From: Leclercia sp. LSNIH1
GTDB taxonomy: Bacteria > Pseudomonadota > Gammaproteobacteria > Enterobacterales > Enterobacteriaceae
DNA: 64,000 nt
Reading direction: 5' to 3'
Assembly: GCF_002902985.1 (NCBI RefSeq)
Contig: NZ_CP026167.1
Coordinates: 3,348,001-3,412,000 of the forward strand
The notes below the pieces were generated by a model. The model made no database searches. It had not been told where the DNA came from and saw only the letters and a program-made list of their open reading frames with translations. The first letter of the stretch is position 1. Every line of letters starts with the position of its first letter. Below are positions 1-7,807 of the stretch, in pieces. Made by a program: the position numbers and the translations under genes.

Positions 1-333
1 GCCACCAACTGGACCTGGGCCGTGGGCAGCGTTAGCGGGCGCGATGAGGATAAGTTCAACTGCTACGGGATTCCGGTGATTAACGGCCCGGTGCTGGGGC
101 TGCCGGTAATTGAAGAGAAGTGCCTGGCGTGGATGGAGTGCCGTCTGCTGCCCGCCACCTCCGCGGCAGAAAAATATGACACCCTGTTTGGCGAGGTGGT
201 CTCAGCCGCCGCCGATGAACGGGCGTTCGCGGCCGGACGCTGGCAGTTTGACGACGATAAGCGCAACACCCTGCACCACCTGGGCGCAGGCACCTTTGTG
301 ACCAGCGGGAAGCAGGTGAAAGCGCCTGAGTGA
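1..333 (+). CDS. yddH: YddH flavin reductase-like protein, 3' part only
   Basis: C-terminal part of a flavin reductase-like protein with an FMN-binding split barrel. The frame is already open at base 1, so the N-terminus lies outside the window. The visible residues (ATNWTWAVGSVSGR, then CLAWMECRLLPATSA and NTLHHLGAGTFVTSG) match what I remember of E. coli YddH almost residue for residue. The family transfers electrons between NAD(P)H and flavin or binds FMN; no specific substrate is known for YddH. In E. coli yddH lies next to pptA. Here pptA is about 16 kb away, so this marks one edge of an inserted region. A REP pair follows the stop codon. Confidence 0.9.
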   Translation, partial: ATNWTWAVGSVSGRDEDKFNCYGIPVINGPVLGLPVIEEKCLAWMECRLLPATSAAEKYDTLFGEVVSAAADERAFAAGRWQFDDDKRNTLHHLGAGTFVTSGKQVKAPE

Positions 334-355
334 AATAACCGGTGTTTATTCAGAT

Positions 356-444
356 GCCGGATTTTGCCCGGCGGCGCTTCGCTTGCACGGGCCTACACGA
401 GCACGGGACACGTAGGCCGGGTAAGGCGCAGCCGCCACCCGGCG
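356..444. repeat. REP/BIME palindromic pair downstream of yddH
   Basis: Two inverted REP-type units of the enterobacterial GCCGGGTGGCGGCTGCGCC / GCCCGGCGGCGCT class face each other around a short linker. The element sits between the convergent ends of yddH and the protease gene. REP pairs are typically transcribed into 3' UTRs, where they stabilise mRNA or help terminate. Confidence 0.85.
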
Positions 445-474
445 TCGCAAGTCCTGCACTGTAGTCAATATCGT

Positions 475-1092
475 CTAATAGGTCTTATAAGGGATCCGCA
501 TGCGGTCCAGCAGGTTGGTAAAGTCCTGCACCGCCACAAAGGCCACCGCGCCCTTGCCGGGGATGACGTTGGTGATGATCCCCACCGTCTCCCCGGTCAG
601 GCTGTCTATTACCGGTCCGCCGGACATGCCCGATACCGCCCCCGCCCCGGTAATGATGCCGTAGTAGCAGCCGTTGCGCTTCACAAAGCCGTCGATTTTG
701 CCCCGGCTGGATTTGGGCAAACTGTTGATGGCGCTATAGCCAAACAGCGTAACGTTGCGTCCGGCCCGGGCCCAGGCCAGTTGATGGACGATCTTGCCGC
801 GGTTGTTATCGCCAATTACCGCGACATCACAGGTGGGATGCTGGGCTCTGACCGGCTTGAGCAGCGGCACCGCGACGTGCGCGGCGGTGAGCGACAGCTG
901 GCTTGAAACCGGGAATGTGGTGCCCTGCATCCCGGCGGCAAGCCAGTTCAGCGGTGCCGGCAGGCCGATAAAAACGAGATCCGCCTGCCGGGTGGCGGCA
1001 AAGTCGGTTTTGCTGGTGCCAGACATCACCACACACCCCAGCAGTAACAGGGGTGCCATGAGTGCGGCGAGAGCATAATGCAGACGCTTCAT
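475..1092 (-). CDS. Trypsin-like serine protease family lipoprotein
   Basis: A 205-residue exported protein. The N-terminus is a lipoprotein signal (LLLLGC, lipidated Cys20), which predicts anchoring in the outer or inner membrane facing the periplasm. The rest looks like a small chymotrypsin-fold S1 peptidase. His72 sits in LTAAHVAV, Asp89 in CDVAVI and Ser157 in the signature GMSGGP, giving a plausible His-Asp-Ser triad. No PDZ domain is present, unlike DegP/DegQ. It starts 16 nt after the stop of the upstream EF-G gene on the same strand, with GGGGTG as ribosome site, so the two may be co-transcribed. The natural substrate is unknown. Confidence 0.7.
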   Translation of the reverse strand: MKRLHYALAALMAPLLLLGCVVMSGTSKTDFAATRQADLVFIGLPAPLNWLAAGMQGTTFPVSSQLSLTAAHVAVPLLKPVRAQHPTCDVAVIGDNNRGKIVHQLAWARAGRNVTLFGYSAINSLPKSSRGKIDGFVKRNGCYYGIITGAGAVSGMSGGPVIDSLTGETVGIITNVIPGKGAVAFVAVQDFTNLLDRMRIPYKTY

Positions 1093-1108
1093 GGTTCACC
1101 CCACGGGC

Positions 1109-3211
1109 CTACTTTTTCGACCGCCCGGCGATGATCTCATCGGCCACGATACGCGGCGCTTCGGCGTAGTGGTGGAACTCCATGCTGTAGGTGGCCCGCC
1201 CCTGGGACATGGAGCGCAGCGTGGTGGCGTAGCCGAACATCTCCGCCAGCGGCACGTCGGCGCGAATAATCTGGCTGCCGAACCGCTCCTCCATCCCCTG
1301 CACCAGCCCGCGCCGGGAGGAGAGATCGCCCATAATGTTCCCGGCATACTCTTCCGGGGTTTCCACCTCCACATGCATCATTGGCTCCAGGATCACCGGG
1401 TCGGCCTTGCGCGCTGCGTCCTTAAAGCCAAAGATCGCCGCCATGCGGAAGGCCATCTCCGAGGAGTCGACATCGTGATAAGAGCCGAAAGTCAGGGTCG
1501 CTTTGATATCCACCACCGGATAGCCCGCCAGCACCCCGCTGTTCATCGCTTCCCGCAGCCCTTTCTCAACCGACGGAATATACTCCCGGGGCACCACCCC
1601 GCCCTTGGTGGCATCGACAAACGTAAAGCCGCTGCCCGGCGCCTGCGGCTCAAGGCTCAGCACCACGTGGCCATACTGTCCTTTCCCACCGGACTGGCGG
1701 ACAAACTTGCCCTCAACGTCGCTCACCGCTTTGCGAATGGTTTCCCGGTAGGTCACCTGCGGGCGACCAATGTTGGCCTCGACGCCAAACTCCCGCTTCA
1801 TGCGGTCGACGATGATCTCCAGGTGTAGTTCGCCCATCCCGGAAATGATCGTCTGACCGGACTCTTCATCGGTATGCAGGTGGAAGGAGGGATCTTCCGC
1901 CGCCAGACGATGCAGGGCGATGCCCATCTTCTCCTGGTCAGCTTTGGTTTTTGGCTCGATGGAGAGGGAGATCACCGGGTCCGGGAACTCCATCCGCTCA
2001 AGAGTGATCACCGCGTTGGGGTCGGTCAGGGTGTCGCCGGTAGTGACATCTTTCAACCCGACGCAGGCGGCGATATCCCCGGTGCGCAGCTCCTCCACGT
2101 CATGCCGGTCGTTGGCGTGCATCAGGACGATACGCCCGATGCGCTCCTTCTTGCCTTTTACCGGGTTAAAGACCGCGTCGCCCTTTTTCAGCACCCCGGA
2201 GTAGACGCGGATAAAGGTTAGCTGACCGACGTAGGGGTCGGACATCAGCTTGAACGCCAGCGCCGAGAAGGGTTCGTCATCATTAGGGTGGCGCTCGGCG
2301 TGCTGGCCTTTTTCATCCACGCCGTCGATAGCGGGCACGTCGAGGGGGGACGGCATCAGCTCGATCACCGCATCGAGCATTCGCTGCACCCCTTTGTTTT
2401 TAAAGGCGCTGCCGCAGAGCATCGGCTGGATCTCGCCAGCCACCGTCCGTTTACGTAAGCCGCGGATAATTTCTGCCTCGTCGAGCTCGTTGGTGTCGAG
2501 GTATTTATCCATCAGCTCGTCGCTGGCCTCCGCCGCCGCAGAGACCATTTTATCCCGCCAGGTCCGGGCAGTGGCCTGTAAATCATCCGGCACCGGGGCA
2601 TAGGTAAAGGTCATCCCCTGGGTAGCGTCATCCCAGATGATGGCCCGCATGTGGATCAGGTCCACCACCCCGGTGAAATGCTCTTCCGCGCCGATGGGGA
2701 TGACAATCGGTACCGGGTGCGCTTTCAGCCGGTCGATCATCATCTGCACCACGTGGAAAAAATCGGCCCCCGGACGGTCCATTTTGTTGACAAAGGCGAT
2801 ACGCGGCACCTGGTACTTATTGGCCTGCCGCCAGACGGTTTCCGACTGCGGCTGTACCCCGCCTACCGAGTCATAGACCATTACCGCCCCGTCCAGCACC
2901 CGCATGGAGCGCTCCACCTCGATGGTAAAATCGACGTGGCCGGGGGTGTCGATGATATTGATCCGGTGCGGCTCATAGCTGCGATCCATGCCGGACCAGA
3001 AGCAGCTTACCGCCGCCGAGGTGATGGTAATCCCACGCTCCTGCTCCTGCGCCATCCAGTCGGTGATCGCCGCACCATCGTGGACCTCCCCCATCTTATG
3101 GCTCACCCCGGTATAGAAGAGGATGCGCTCGGTGGCGGTGGTTTTACCGGCATCAATATGCGCGGAGATACCGATGTTGCGATAACGCTCGAGAGGAATA
3201 GGCCGGATCAT
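1109..3211 (-). CDS. fusA: Elongation factor G, second stand-alone copy
   Basis: A complete 700-residue EF-G, the GTPase that drives ribosomal translocation. GTPase motifs are intact: AHIDAGKTT at 17-25, GITIT at 61-65, DTPGH at 89-93, NKMD at 143-146. The rest covers domains II to V, ending in the usual [12 protein letters not shown] region. It is not in a str operon: no rpsL, rpsG or tufA is near. A normal chromosomal fusA is presumably elsewhere, making this a paralogue. Its wording ([33 protein letters not shown]) reads closer to betaproteobacterial EF-G than to the E. coli protein, which suggests transfer. Start chosen at ATG with AAGGATG upstream. An alternative role as a resistance or stress EF-G variant cannot be excluded. 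Confidence 0.88.
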   Translation of the reverse strand: MIRPIPLERYRNIGISAHIDAGKTTATERILFYTGVSHKMGEVHDGAAITDWMAQEQERGITITSAAVSCFWSGMDRSYEPHRINIIDTPGHVDFTIEVERSMRVLDGAVMVYDSVGGVQPQSETVWRQANKYQVPRIAFVNKMDRPGADFFHVVQMMIDRLKAHPVPIVIPIGAEEHFTGVVDLIHMRAIIWDDATQGMTFTYAPVPDDLQATARTWRDKMVSAAAEASDELMDKYLDTNELDEAEIIRGLRKRTVAGEIQPMLCGSAFKNKGVQRMLDAVIELMPSPLDVPAIDGVDEKGQHAERHPNDDEPFSALAFKLMSDPYVGQLTFIRVYSGVLKKGDAVFNPVKGKKERIGRIVLMHANDRHDVEELRTGDIAACVGLKDVTTGDTLTDPNAVITLERMEFPDPVISLSIEPKTKADQEKMGIALHRLAAEDPSFHLHTDEESGQTIISGMGELHLEIIVDRMKREFGVEANIGRPQVTYRETIRKAVSDVEGKFVRQSGGKGQYGHVVLSLEPQAPGSGFTFVDATKGGVVPREYIPSVEKGLREAMNSGVLAGYPVVDIKATLTFGSYHDVDSSEMAFRMAAIFGFKDAARKADPVILEPMMHVEVETPEEYAGNIMGDLSSRRGLVQGMEERFGSQIIRADVPLAEMFGYATTLRSMSQGRATYSMEFHHYAEAPRIVADEIIAGRSKK

Positions 3212-3379
3212 GATGCATCCTTATTTAATGGACATGACAAACGCGCGCTGGGTTAGCGCGTGCAGGTATGTAGATCAGTGTAGTGCTCTGTCAAAGGGGG
3301 GACGGGTGATTCTGCGGTGAATGTACTGAGAACATTTCAACGCCAGGAGTTCGATGCAGGCTAGCCCGCATGAATCAAC

Positions 3380-3760
3380 TTGTTTAAACGAATAAAAAAA
3401 CCTTATTTAAATAGCACAGGCAAAATCACCGGAACGCGCTTACATGCGCCATTAACATTTCAGAAAGAATTTGATTCCTCAAGCCCATATATATACAAGG
3501 CTGTAGCTCAGAGGCAGACACTAAAAAGCGTAGAATTGAAATGGTATAAAATTAATCACTCAAGACAAGAGGAAGAGTACTTCAATATGTTACTTGAGAA
3601 CGTTAAGGTTATTTCAATTTGCCCCATGATGCACGATTGTAAAAATCCAGCAACTGAAAAGCATAATCATCTGGAAGCAGTATCCTTACGATATGAGAAA
3701 ATAACATGGAAATATTGTGATGGGAATGTCATTTTCTCCGATAGCTGGAATGAACGATGA
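3380..3760 (+). pseudogene. hcp: Truncated Hcp (T6SS tube protein), N-terminus missing
   Basis: The 126 residues match the C-terminal two thirds of Hcp, the hexameric ring protein that forms the T6SS inner tube. Diagnostic stretches are TGTRLHAPLTFQKEFDSSSP, LKSVELKWYKIN, and HLEAVSLRYEKITWKY close to a terminal DSW. The first part of Hcp is absent and a TGA lies in frame just upstream at 3371; the nearest possible start is a TTG without a convincing ribosome site. It overlaps the next gene by ATGA, so it was once the 5' partner of the effector. Base composition is clearly more AT-rich than in the flanking genes. I read it as a decayed Hcp cargo carrier, possibly still translated to couple the effector gene. 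Confidence 0.7.
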
Positions 3761-4233
3761 TCCAATGCACTTTCCATCTAAATGGGAATCAACTAAGTAA
3801 TCTGAGCTGCCCCGGAATAGGTTTTTTTCCGGCTTATTCTGGTACAGGCACATCACGCAACAATGCTAATGATATTGCAATCCCTTCTATCGGACCGCTA
3901 CCGCCAGGTTTATACTACATTGTTACACGTGGTACAGGTGGTGCACTAACAGGGTTGAGTGATGCTTTTGCATCGTTCGTATCCGGTTCGGACAGGTCAG
4001 TATGGTTTGCTTTGTACAGACATGACGCACAGATTGATGATATTACGTTCACAGGACAGGTAGAAAGAGGACACTTTCGCTTGCATCCCGCTGGTTATAA
4101 AGGCGTAAGCGAAGGTTGTATTACCTTGCCGCGTCTATCAGATTTTATGCTGTTACGCGATGCTTTGCTTAAAACGCCAACCATACAAGTAACGTCCTCA
4201 TTAACTGCTTTCGGTACTATACAGGTGTATTAA
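3757..4233 (+). CDS. Tlde1-type T6SS peptidoglycan effector (DUF2778)
   Basis: A 158-residue protein of the DUF2778 family. The founding member, Salmonella Tlde1, is a T6SS effector with an L,D-transpeptidase-like fold that cuts or edits peptidoglycan tetrapeptides in the periplasm of target cells. The hallmark is the active-site block with His106/His110 and SEGCITL around Cys121, preceded by an IPSIGPLPPGLYYIVTRG segment usual for the family. No signal peptide is present, as expected for a T6SS cargo. It overlaps the Hcp remnant (ATGA) upstream and the small membrane protein (TAATG) downstream, so the three form one translation-coupled cassette. AT-rich composition suggests horizontal acquisition. 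Confidence 0.8.
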   Translation: MIQCTFHLNGNQLSNLSCPGIGFFPAYSGTGTSRNNANDIAIPSIGPLPPGLYYIVTRGTGGALTGLSDAFASFVSGSDRSVWFALYRHDAQIDDITFTGQVERGHFRLHPAGYKGVSEGCITLPRLSDFMLLRDALLKTPTIQVTSSLTAFGTIQVY

Positions 4234-4469
4234 TGAAGCCACTGCATTACGTGTTATTATGGATTGGGGAAGCGCTGCTATACACCCTGGTGTTAGCGGC
4301 CTTATTTTTACTGATACCAGAAATGAAAGCCTATAGTTTGGTGAGAATCTTTACAGATGTCATCCCTGGTGATACATGGGATAAATATTATTTCCTTTCC
4401 CTCTGCATTTTATCATTACTCATCGTAGCCATCATCGTTTATATAACTGCATCACTGAAAAAGAGATAA
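4233..4469 (+). CDS. Small two-helix membrane protein, likely immunity to the Tlde1 effector
   Basis: A 78-residue protein with two hydrophobic segments (about residues 6-29 and 51-72) separated by a polar loop of some 20 residues that could face the periplasm, ending in basic KKR. Its ATG shares one base with the effector stop codon. A short membrane or periplasmic protein directly behind a T6SS peptidoglycan effector is the usual place for the cognate immunity gene. I do not recognise the sequence family itself; the immunity role rests on position and topology. Confidence 0.55.
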   Translation: MKPLHYVLLWIGEALLYTLVLAALFLLIPEMKAYSLVRIFTDVIPGDTWDKYYFLSLCILSLLIVAIIVYITASLKKR

Positions 4470-4474
4470 AATCA

Positions 4475-4508
4475 ACACCCTTATAGATAATAACTGTAAG
4501 GGTGTTTC
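4475..4508 (+). terminator. Terminator-like hairpin after the effector cassette
   Basis: Nine-base arms ACACCCTTA and TAAGGGTGT enclose a 13-base loop and are followed by TTTC. It begins a few bases after the immunity gene stop, so it probably ends the Hcp-effector-immunity transcript. Confidence 0.55.
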
Positions 4509-4618
4509 GTGAATATCACAACCTAACGACTCTTCGATATACATGTTGGCCGAATTAAATTCAGAGATTCATTTTCATGCCAGATACTCTAAGCATTAAG
4601 AAGTAAATTTTATCGTTT

Positions 4619-5065
4619 TCAAAGTAATACATCGCCCTGCTCTGTCCTCAGCCAGCGCGGAGCTTTCAGCCTGTAAGTAAAATAACTCACTAGGTCAAAC
4701 AGCAAATCTTCGATAACGCGCTGCTGCTCGCTTGTCAGCATGCCACTCATTGTCAACTGAGTGAGTTCCTGACAGTACCGGCACAGAGTATCGGTTTCCG
4801 GCTCGAACACGGGGAGATGAGTGGGCAGCGTATCAATGGTCAACACATCCACCATTTCCGGAGGAATGGGCTCGTTAAGCGTCGGCATCAGCAGAGAGAG
4901 GCTGGTAGACAGCCGTCCGCACAGAGCCAGTTTATCTCGGGGATCGTCGGCTTCTACCATCGCTTCAACGTAGCGTTCGCAGTTATCTGCAAGCTCGATG
5001 AAATCGGTAAGATGGTTGAAGGGTCTGGTAATTAATGCGTGAATTGGGGTTAGGGTCGTAGCCAT
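4619..5065 (-). CDS. Hypothetical protein, probably from a phage/satellite remnant
   Basis: A 148-residue acidic, soluble protein of unknown family. It is largely helical in character and contains one CxxC (CRYC, near residue 95) but no paired zinc site. No signal peptide or membrane segment is visible. The start is ATG with TGAGG about 8 nt upstream. It follows a P4-satellite Ash-like stretch by 26 nt on the same strand, which suggests that both are leftovers of a P4-type element. No integrase or other phage gene is near. No function can be proposed. Confidence 0.5.
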   Translation of the reverse strand: MATTLTPIHALITRPFNHLTDFIELADNCERYVEAMVEADDPRDKLALCGRLSTSLSLLMPTLNEPIPPEMVDVLTIDTLPTHLPVFEPETDTLCRYCQELTQLTMSGMLTSEQQRVIEDLLFDLVSYFTYRLKAPRWLRTEQGDVLL

Positions 5066-5091
5066 ATTGGCAACCTCACTAAGTGATTAAT

Positions 5092-5355
5092 TTACATCAC
5101 CACAGGAGAGGCTAATCTCGCTGGTGGTGAACTGAACGGAGTTAGCCTTACCGGCCTTAGTGACACCGGCGCGCTTTGCAGCGCCCCCGTCCAGCCCACC
5201 ATTGAGGTGTAGCAGGTCGCACGGCGCAAATGAAGCTTTGCGCCGTCACTAAGGTTGCAGGAGGCTAATCCCGACGCCTGATTTTGCAAGCGCAACAAGA
5301 AGATACTGCGATACAGACGAGACGGCAAGAGGCATTCCCGGAAGCAGCCTCGCAA
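5092..5355 (-). pseudogene. P4-type Ash-like leader region, apparently frameshifted
   Basis: The 87-codon frame (TTG start) contains SMVGWTGALQSAPVS, the pattern of the phage P4 Ash family. The family's usual ending is found instead in the +2 frame of the same strand, as KAGKANSVQFTTSEIS followed by LSCGDVN and a stop at 5092. Joining the two frames gives a normal Ash tail, so this copy looks frameshifted, or the region encodes overlapping peptides. The call rests on remembered family patterns only. Confidence 0.35.
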
Positions 5356-5369
5356 ATTGTTGAAAAAAC

Positions 5370-5446
5370 GCCGGGTGGTGGCTGCGCCTTACCCGGCCTA
5401 CGGGGCCGGTGCCGTTGTAGGCCGGGCAAGCGCAGCGCCGCCCGGC
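5370..5446. repeat. REP/BIME palindromic pair after ttuD
   Basis: An inverted pair of REP units starting GCCGGGTGGTGGCTGCGCC and ending GCGCCGCCCGGC. It directly follows the glycerate kinase stop codon (the gene is on the minus strand). Confidence 0.85.
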
Positions 5447-5456
5447 ACTGCTCCTG

Positions 5457-6719
5457 TCAGGCGATCATTATCACCCGGATATCATTCACGTTGGTTAATG
5501 TCGGGCCGGTCACCACCAGATCGCCTGCGGCGGCAAAGTAGCTATAGCTGTCATGCCCGCGCAGCATCGCCTTAGCATCCAGGGCGGTGCGAGCCAGCGT
5601 ATCCGGCGTCACTATCGCTCCCGCCGCATCCTCGGTGCCGTCAATCCCGTCGCTGTCCCCGGCGATGGCGTAAATCCCCGCCTCGCCCTTCAGGGCGCAA
5701 GCCAGCGCCAGCAGGAACTCGGTGTTGCGCCCGCCGCGGCCACATCCCGTATCGCCAATCGTCACCGTGGTCTCTCCACCGCTCAGCAGCACCGCCGGGC
5801 CTTTTACCGGCAGGCCGTGCTGTTTCACGGATTTCGCAATCCCGGCCATCACGATACCTAATTGCGCGCTTTCCCCTTCCAGGGCATCCCCCAGGATCAG
5901 CGGTGTGTATCCCATCTTCTGCGCCACGGCTGCGGCAGCGGCCAGCGCGCCGGAGGGGGTGGCGATCAGGCGGATATCCTCGTCAATCTCTGCTGTCGTC
6001 ACCGGGGCACGCGGGGTGCGTAGCACCCGCATTACCGGCTCCGGCAGTTTCAGGCCATAGCGGGCGATAATCTCCAGCGCCTCTTCTGGCGTGGCGCTGT
6101 CCGCCACCGTCGGGCCGGAGGCAATGCTCTGGGGATCGTCACCCGGTACGTCGCTGATGATAAGCGTCATCACCCTGGCAGGCAGCGCCGCCAGCGCCAG
6201 ACGTCCGCCTTTGATGTCCGACAGCTGCTTGCGCACGGTGTTCATCTCGTTGATGGTCGCCCCGCTCTTCAACAGCGCTTTGTTTACCGCCTGCTTATCG
6301 GCCAGGGTAATGCCCTGGCGCGGGAGGGCCAGCAGGGACGATCCCCCGCCGGAGATCAGCGCGATCACGCAGTCGTCGGCGGTGAGGTGCTTGACCTGCT
6401 CCATCATCAGCATTGAGGCCACTTCGCTCATGGCATCGGAGACCGGGTGCGCCGCCTCGACGATACGAATTTTTTGCGTCGAGGCGGCATGGCCATAACG
6501 GGTCACCACCACGCCCTGCAGATCGACATCCGGCCAGGCGGCCTCCAGCGCGGCGGCCATGGCGGCGCTGGCTTTCCCGGCACCGACTACAATGCAGCGC
6601 CCGCGCGGTTTCGCCGGCAGGGCGTTAATCAGCGCCTCATGGGGGTCGGCGCTTTTCACCGCCGCCATAAAGATCTCAGTAAGCGCCCCTCGCAGGGCGC
6701 TATCGTCGTGTTGTGCCAT
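5457..6719 (-). CDS. ttuD: Glycerate 2-kinase / hydroxypyruvate reductase-type protein of tartrate catabolism
   Basis: A 420-residue MOFRL-family protein. The N-terminal domain has the conserved IVVGAGKASAAMA nucleotide-binding turn and the SGGGSSLLALP loop; the C-terminal MOFRL domain carries GGRNTEFLLALA and GDSDGIDG. The family was first named as hydroxypyruvate reductase in Agrobacterium tartrate clusters, but characterised members are glycerate 2-kinases, so phosphorylation of D-glycerate to 2-phosphoglycerate is the likelier reaction. That would feed the tartrate dehydrogenase/decarboxylase product into glycolysis. It starts 3 nt after the ttuC stop, so it is the last gene of the ttuB-ttuC-ttuD operon. 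Confidence 0.85.
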   Translation of the reverse strand: MAQHDDSALRGALTEIFMAAVKSADPHEALINALPAKPRGRCIVVGAGKASAAMAAALEAAWPDVDLQGVVVTRYGHAASTQKIRIVEAAHPVSDAMSEVASMLMMEQVKHLTADDCVIALISGGGSSLLALPRQGITLADKQAVNKALLKSGATINEMNTVRKQLSDIKGGRLALAALPARVMTLIISDVPGDDPQSIASGPTVADSATPEEALEIIARYGLKLPEPVMRVLRTPRAPVTTAEIDEDIRLIATPSGALAAAAAVAQKMGYTPLILGDALEGESAQLGIVMAGIAKSVKQHGLPVKGPAVLLSGGETTVTIGDTGCGRGGRNTEFLLALACALKGEAGIYAIAGDSDGIDGTEDAAGAIVTPDTLARTALDAKAMLRGHDSYSYFAAAGDLVVTGPTLTNVNDIRVIMIA

Positions 6720-6722
6720 AGA

Positions 6723-7790
6723 TCAGCCTTCTGCAATGGCGCGGATCACCGCCTGGGTGACCTCGCGGGTGTTGGCCGTGCCGCCCACGTCCGGGGTCAT
6801 GATCCCTTCGGCGCAGACCTGCTCCACCGCCGCCATCAGGCGCGCGGCAGCTTCCCCTTCCCCCAGATGTTCCAGCATCTGCGCCGCGGTCCAGAAGCTG
6901 GCGACCGGGTTGGCGATACCCTTGCCGGTAATATCAAAGGCCGAGCCGTGGATCGGTTCGAACATCGACGGGAAACGACGCTCCGGGTCGATATTGGCGG
7001 TCGGCGCGACCCCCAGACTGCCCGCCAGCGCCCCGGCCAGGTCGGAGAGGATATCGGCGTGCAGGTTGGTCGCCACGATGGTATCCAGCGACGCCGGGTG
7101 CAGGGTCATGCGCACGGTCATGGCATCCACCAGCATCTTGTCCCAGGTGACGTCCGGGAATTCGCGGGCGACGTCGGCGGCGATCTCATCCCACATCACC
7201 ATCCCGTGACGCTGGGCGTTGGACTTGGTGACGACGGTTAACAGCTTACGCGGACGCGACTGCGCCAGGCGGAAGGCGTAGCGCATAATGCGCGTCACCC
7301 CGGTGCGGGTGAAGATCGCCACCTCGGTGCCCACCTCTTCCGGCAGGCCGCGGTGCGCGCGACCGCCGTGGCCGGAATATTCCCCTTCGGAGTTTTCACG
7401 CACGATCACCCAGTCGAGGGTGCCGGGTACCGCCTTGCGCAGCGGGGACTGAATGCCCGGCAGGATTTTAGTTGGCCGCACGTTGGCATACTGATCGAAG
7501 CCCTGGCAGATCGGCAGACGCAGCCCCCACAGGGTGATGTGATCCGGCACGTCCGGAGCACCCACCGCGCCAAAGTAGATGGCATCAAAGGCTTTTAACT
7601 GCTCCAGCCCGTCTTCCGGCATCATCACGCCGTGGGCTTTGTAGTAGTCCGAGCCCCACTCGAAGGTATGTACTGAGAAACGCATATCTCCCTGACGCTG
7701 GGCCAGGGCGTGTAAGACCTCAACCCCTGCGGTGATCACTTCCGGGCCGATACCGTCTGCGGGGATGGCTGCAATGGCGTAATCTTTCAT
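6723..7790 (-). CDS. ttuC: Tartrate dehydrogenase/decarboxylase (beta-decarboxylating dehydrogenase)
   Basis: A 355-residue NAD-dependent enzyme of the isocitrate/isopropylmalate dehydrogenase superfamily. Family marks include IPADGIGPEV at the start, VIVRENSEGEYSG in the middle, the metal-binding acidic residues in ATNLHADILSDLAG, and EPIHGSAFDITGKGIANP. The NSEGEYSG loop with GFDQYANVRP is typical of tartrate dehydrogenase / D-malate dehydrogenase (TtuC, DmlA, YeaU). Such enzymes oxidise D-malate and tartrate, or decarboxylate tartrate to glycerate. Neighbours (transporter, glycerate kinase, LysR regulator) favour tartrate; D-malate remains possible. Both flanking genes lie within 20 nt. 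Confidence 0.85.
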   Translation of the reverse strand: MKDYAIAAIPADGIGPEVITAGVEVLHALAQRQGDMRFSVHTFEWGSDYYKAHGVMMPEDGLEQLKAFDAIYFGAVGAPDVPDHITLWGLRLPICQGFDQYANVRPTKILPGIQSPLRKAVPGTLDWVIVRENSEGEYSGHGGRAHRGLPEEVGTEVAIFTRTGVTRIMRYAFRLAQSRPRKLLTVVTKSNAQRHGMVMWDEIAADVAREFPDVTWDKMLVDAMTVRMTLHPASLDTIVATNLHADILSDLAGALAGSLGVAPTANIDPERRFPSMFEPIHGSAFDITGKGIANPVASFWTAAQMLEHLGEGEAAARLMAAVEQVCAEGIMTPDVGGTANTREVTQAVIRAIAEG

Positions 7791-7807
7791 AGTTTTTTTT
7801 CCTTAAA

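Noticed and set aside
1091..1828. 245-codon plus-strand frame over the EF-G gene
   Set aside because: Antisense shadow of EF-G; His/Gly/Arg-rich and without a ribosome site.
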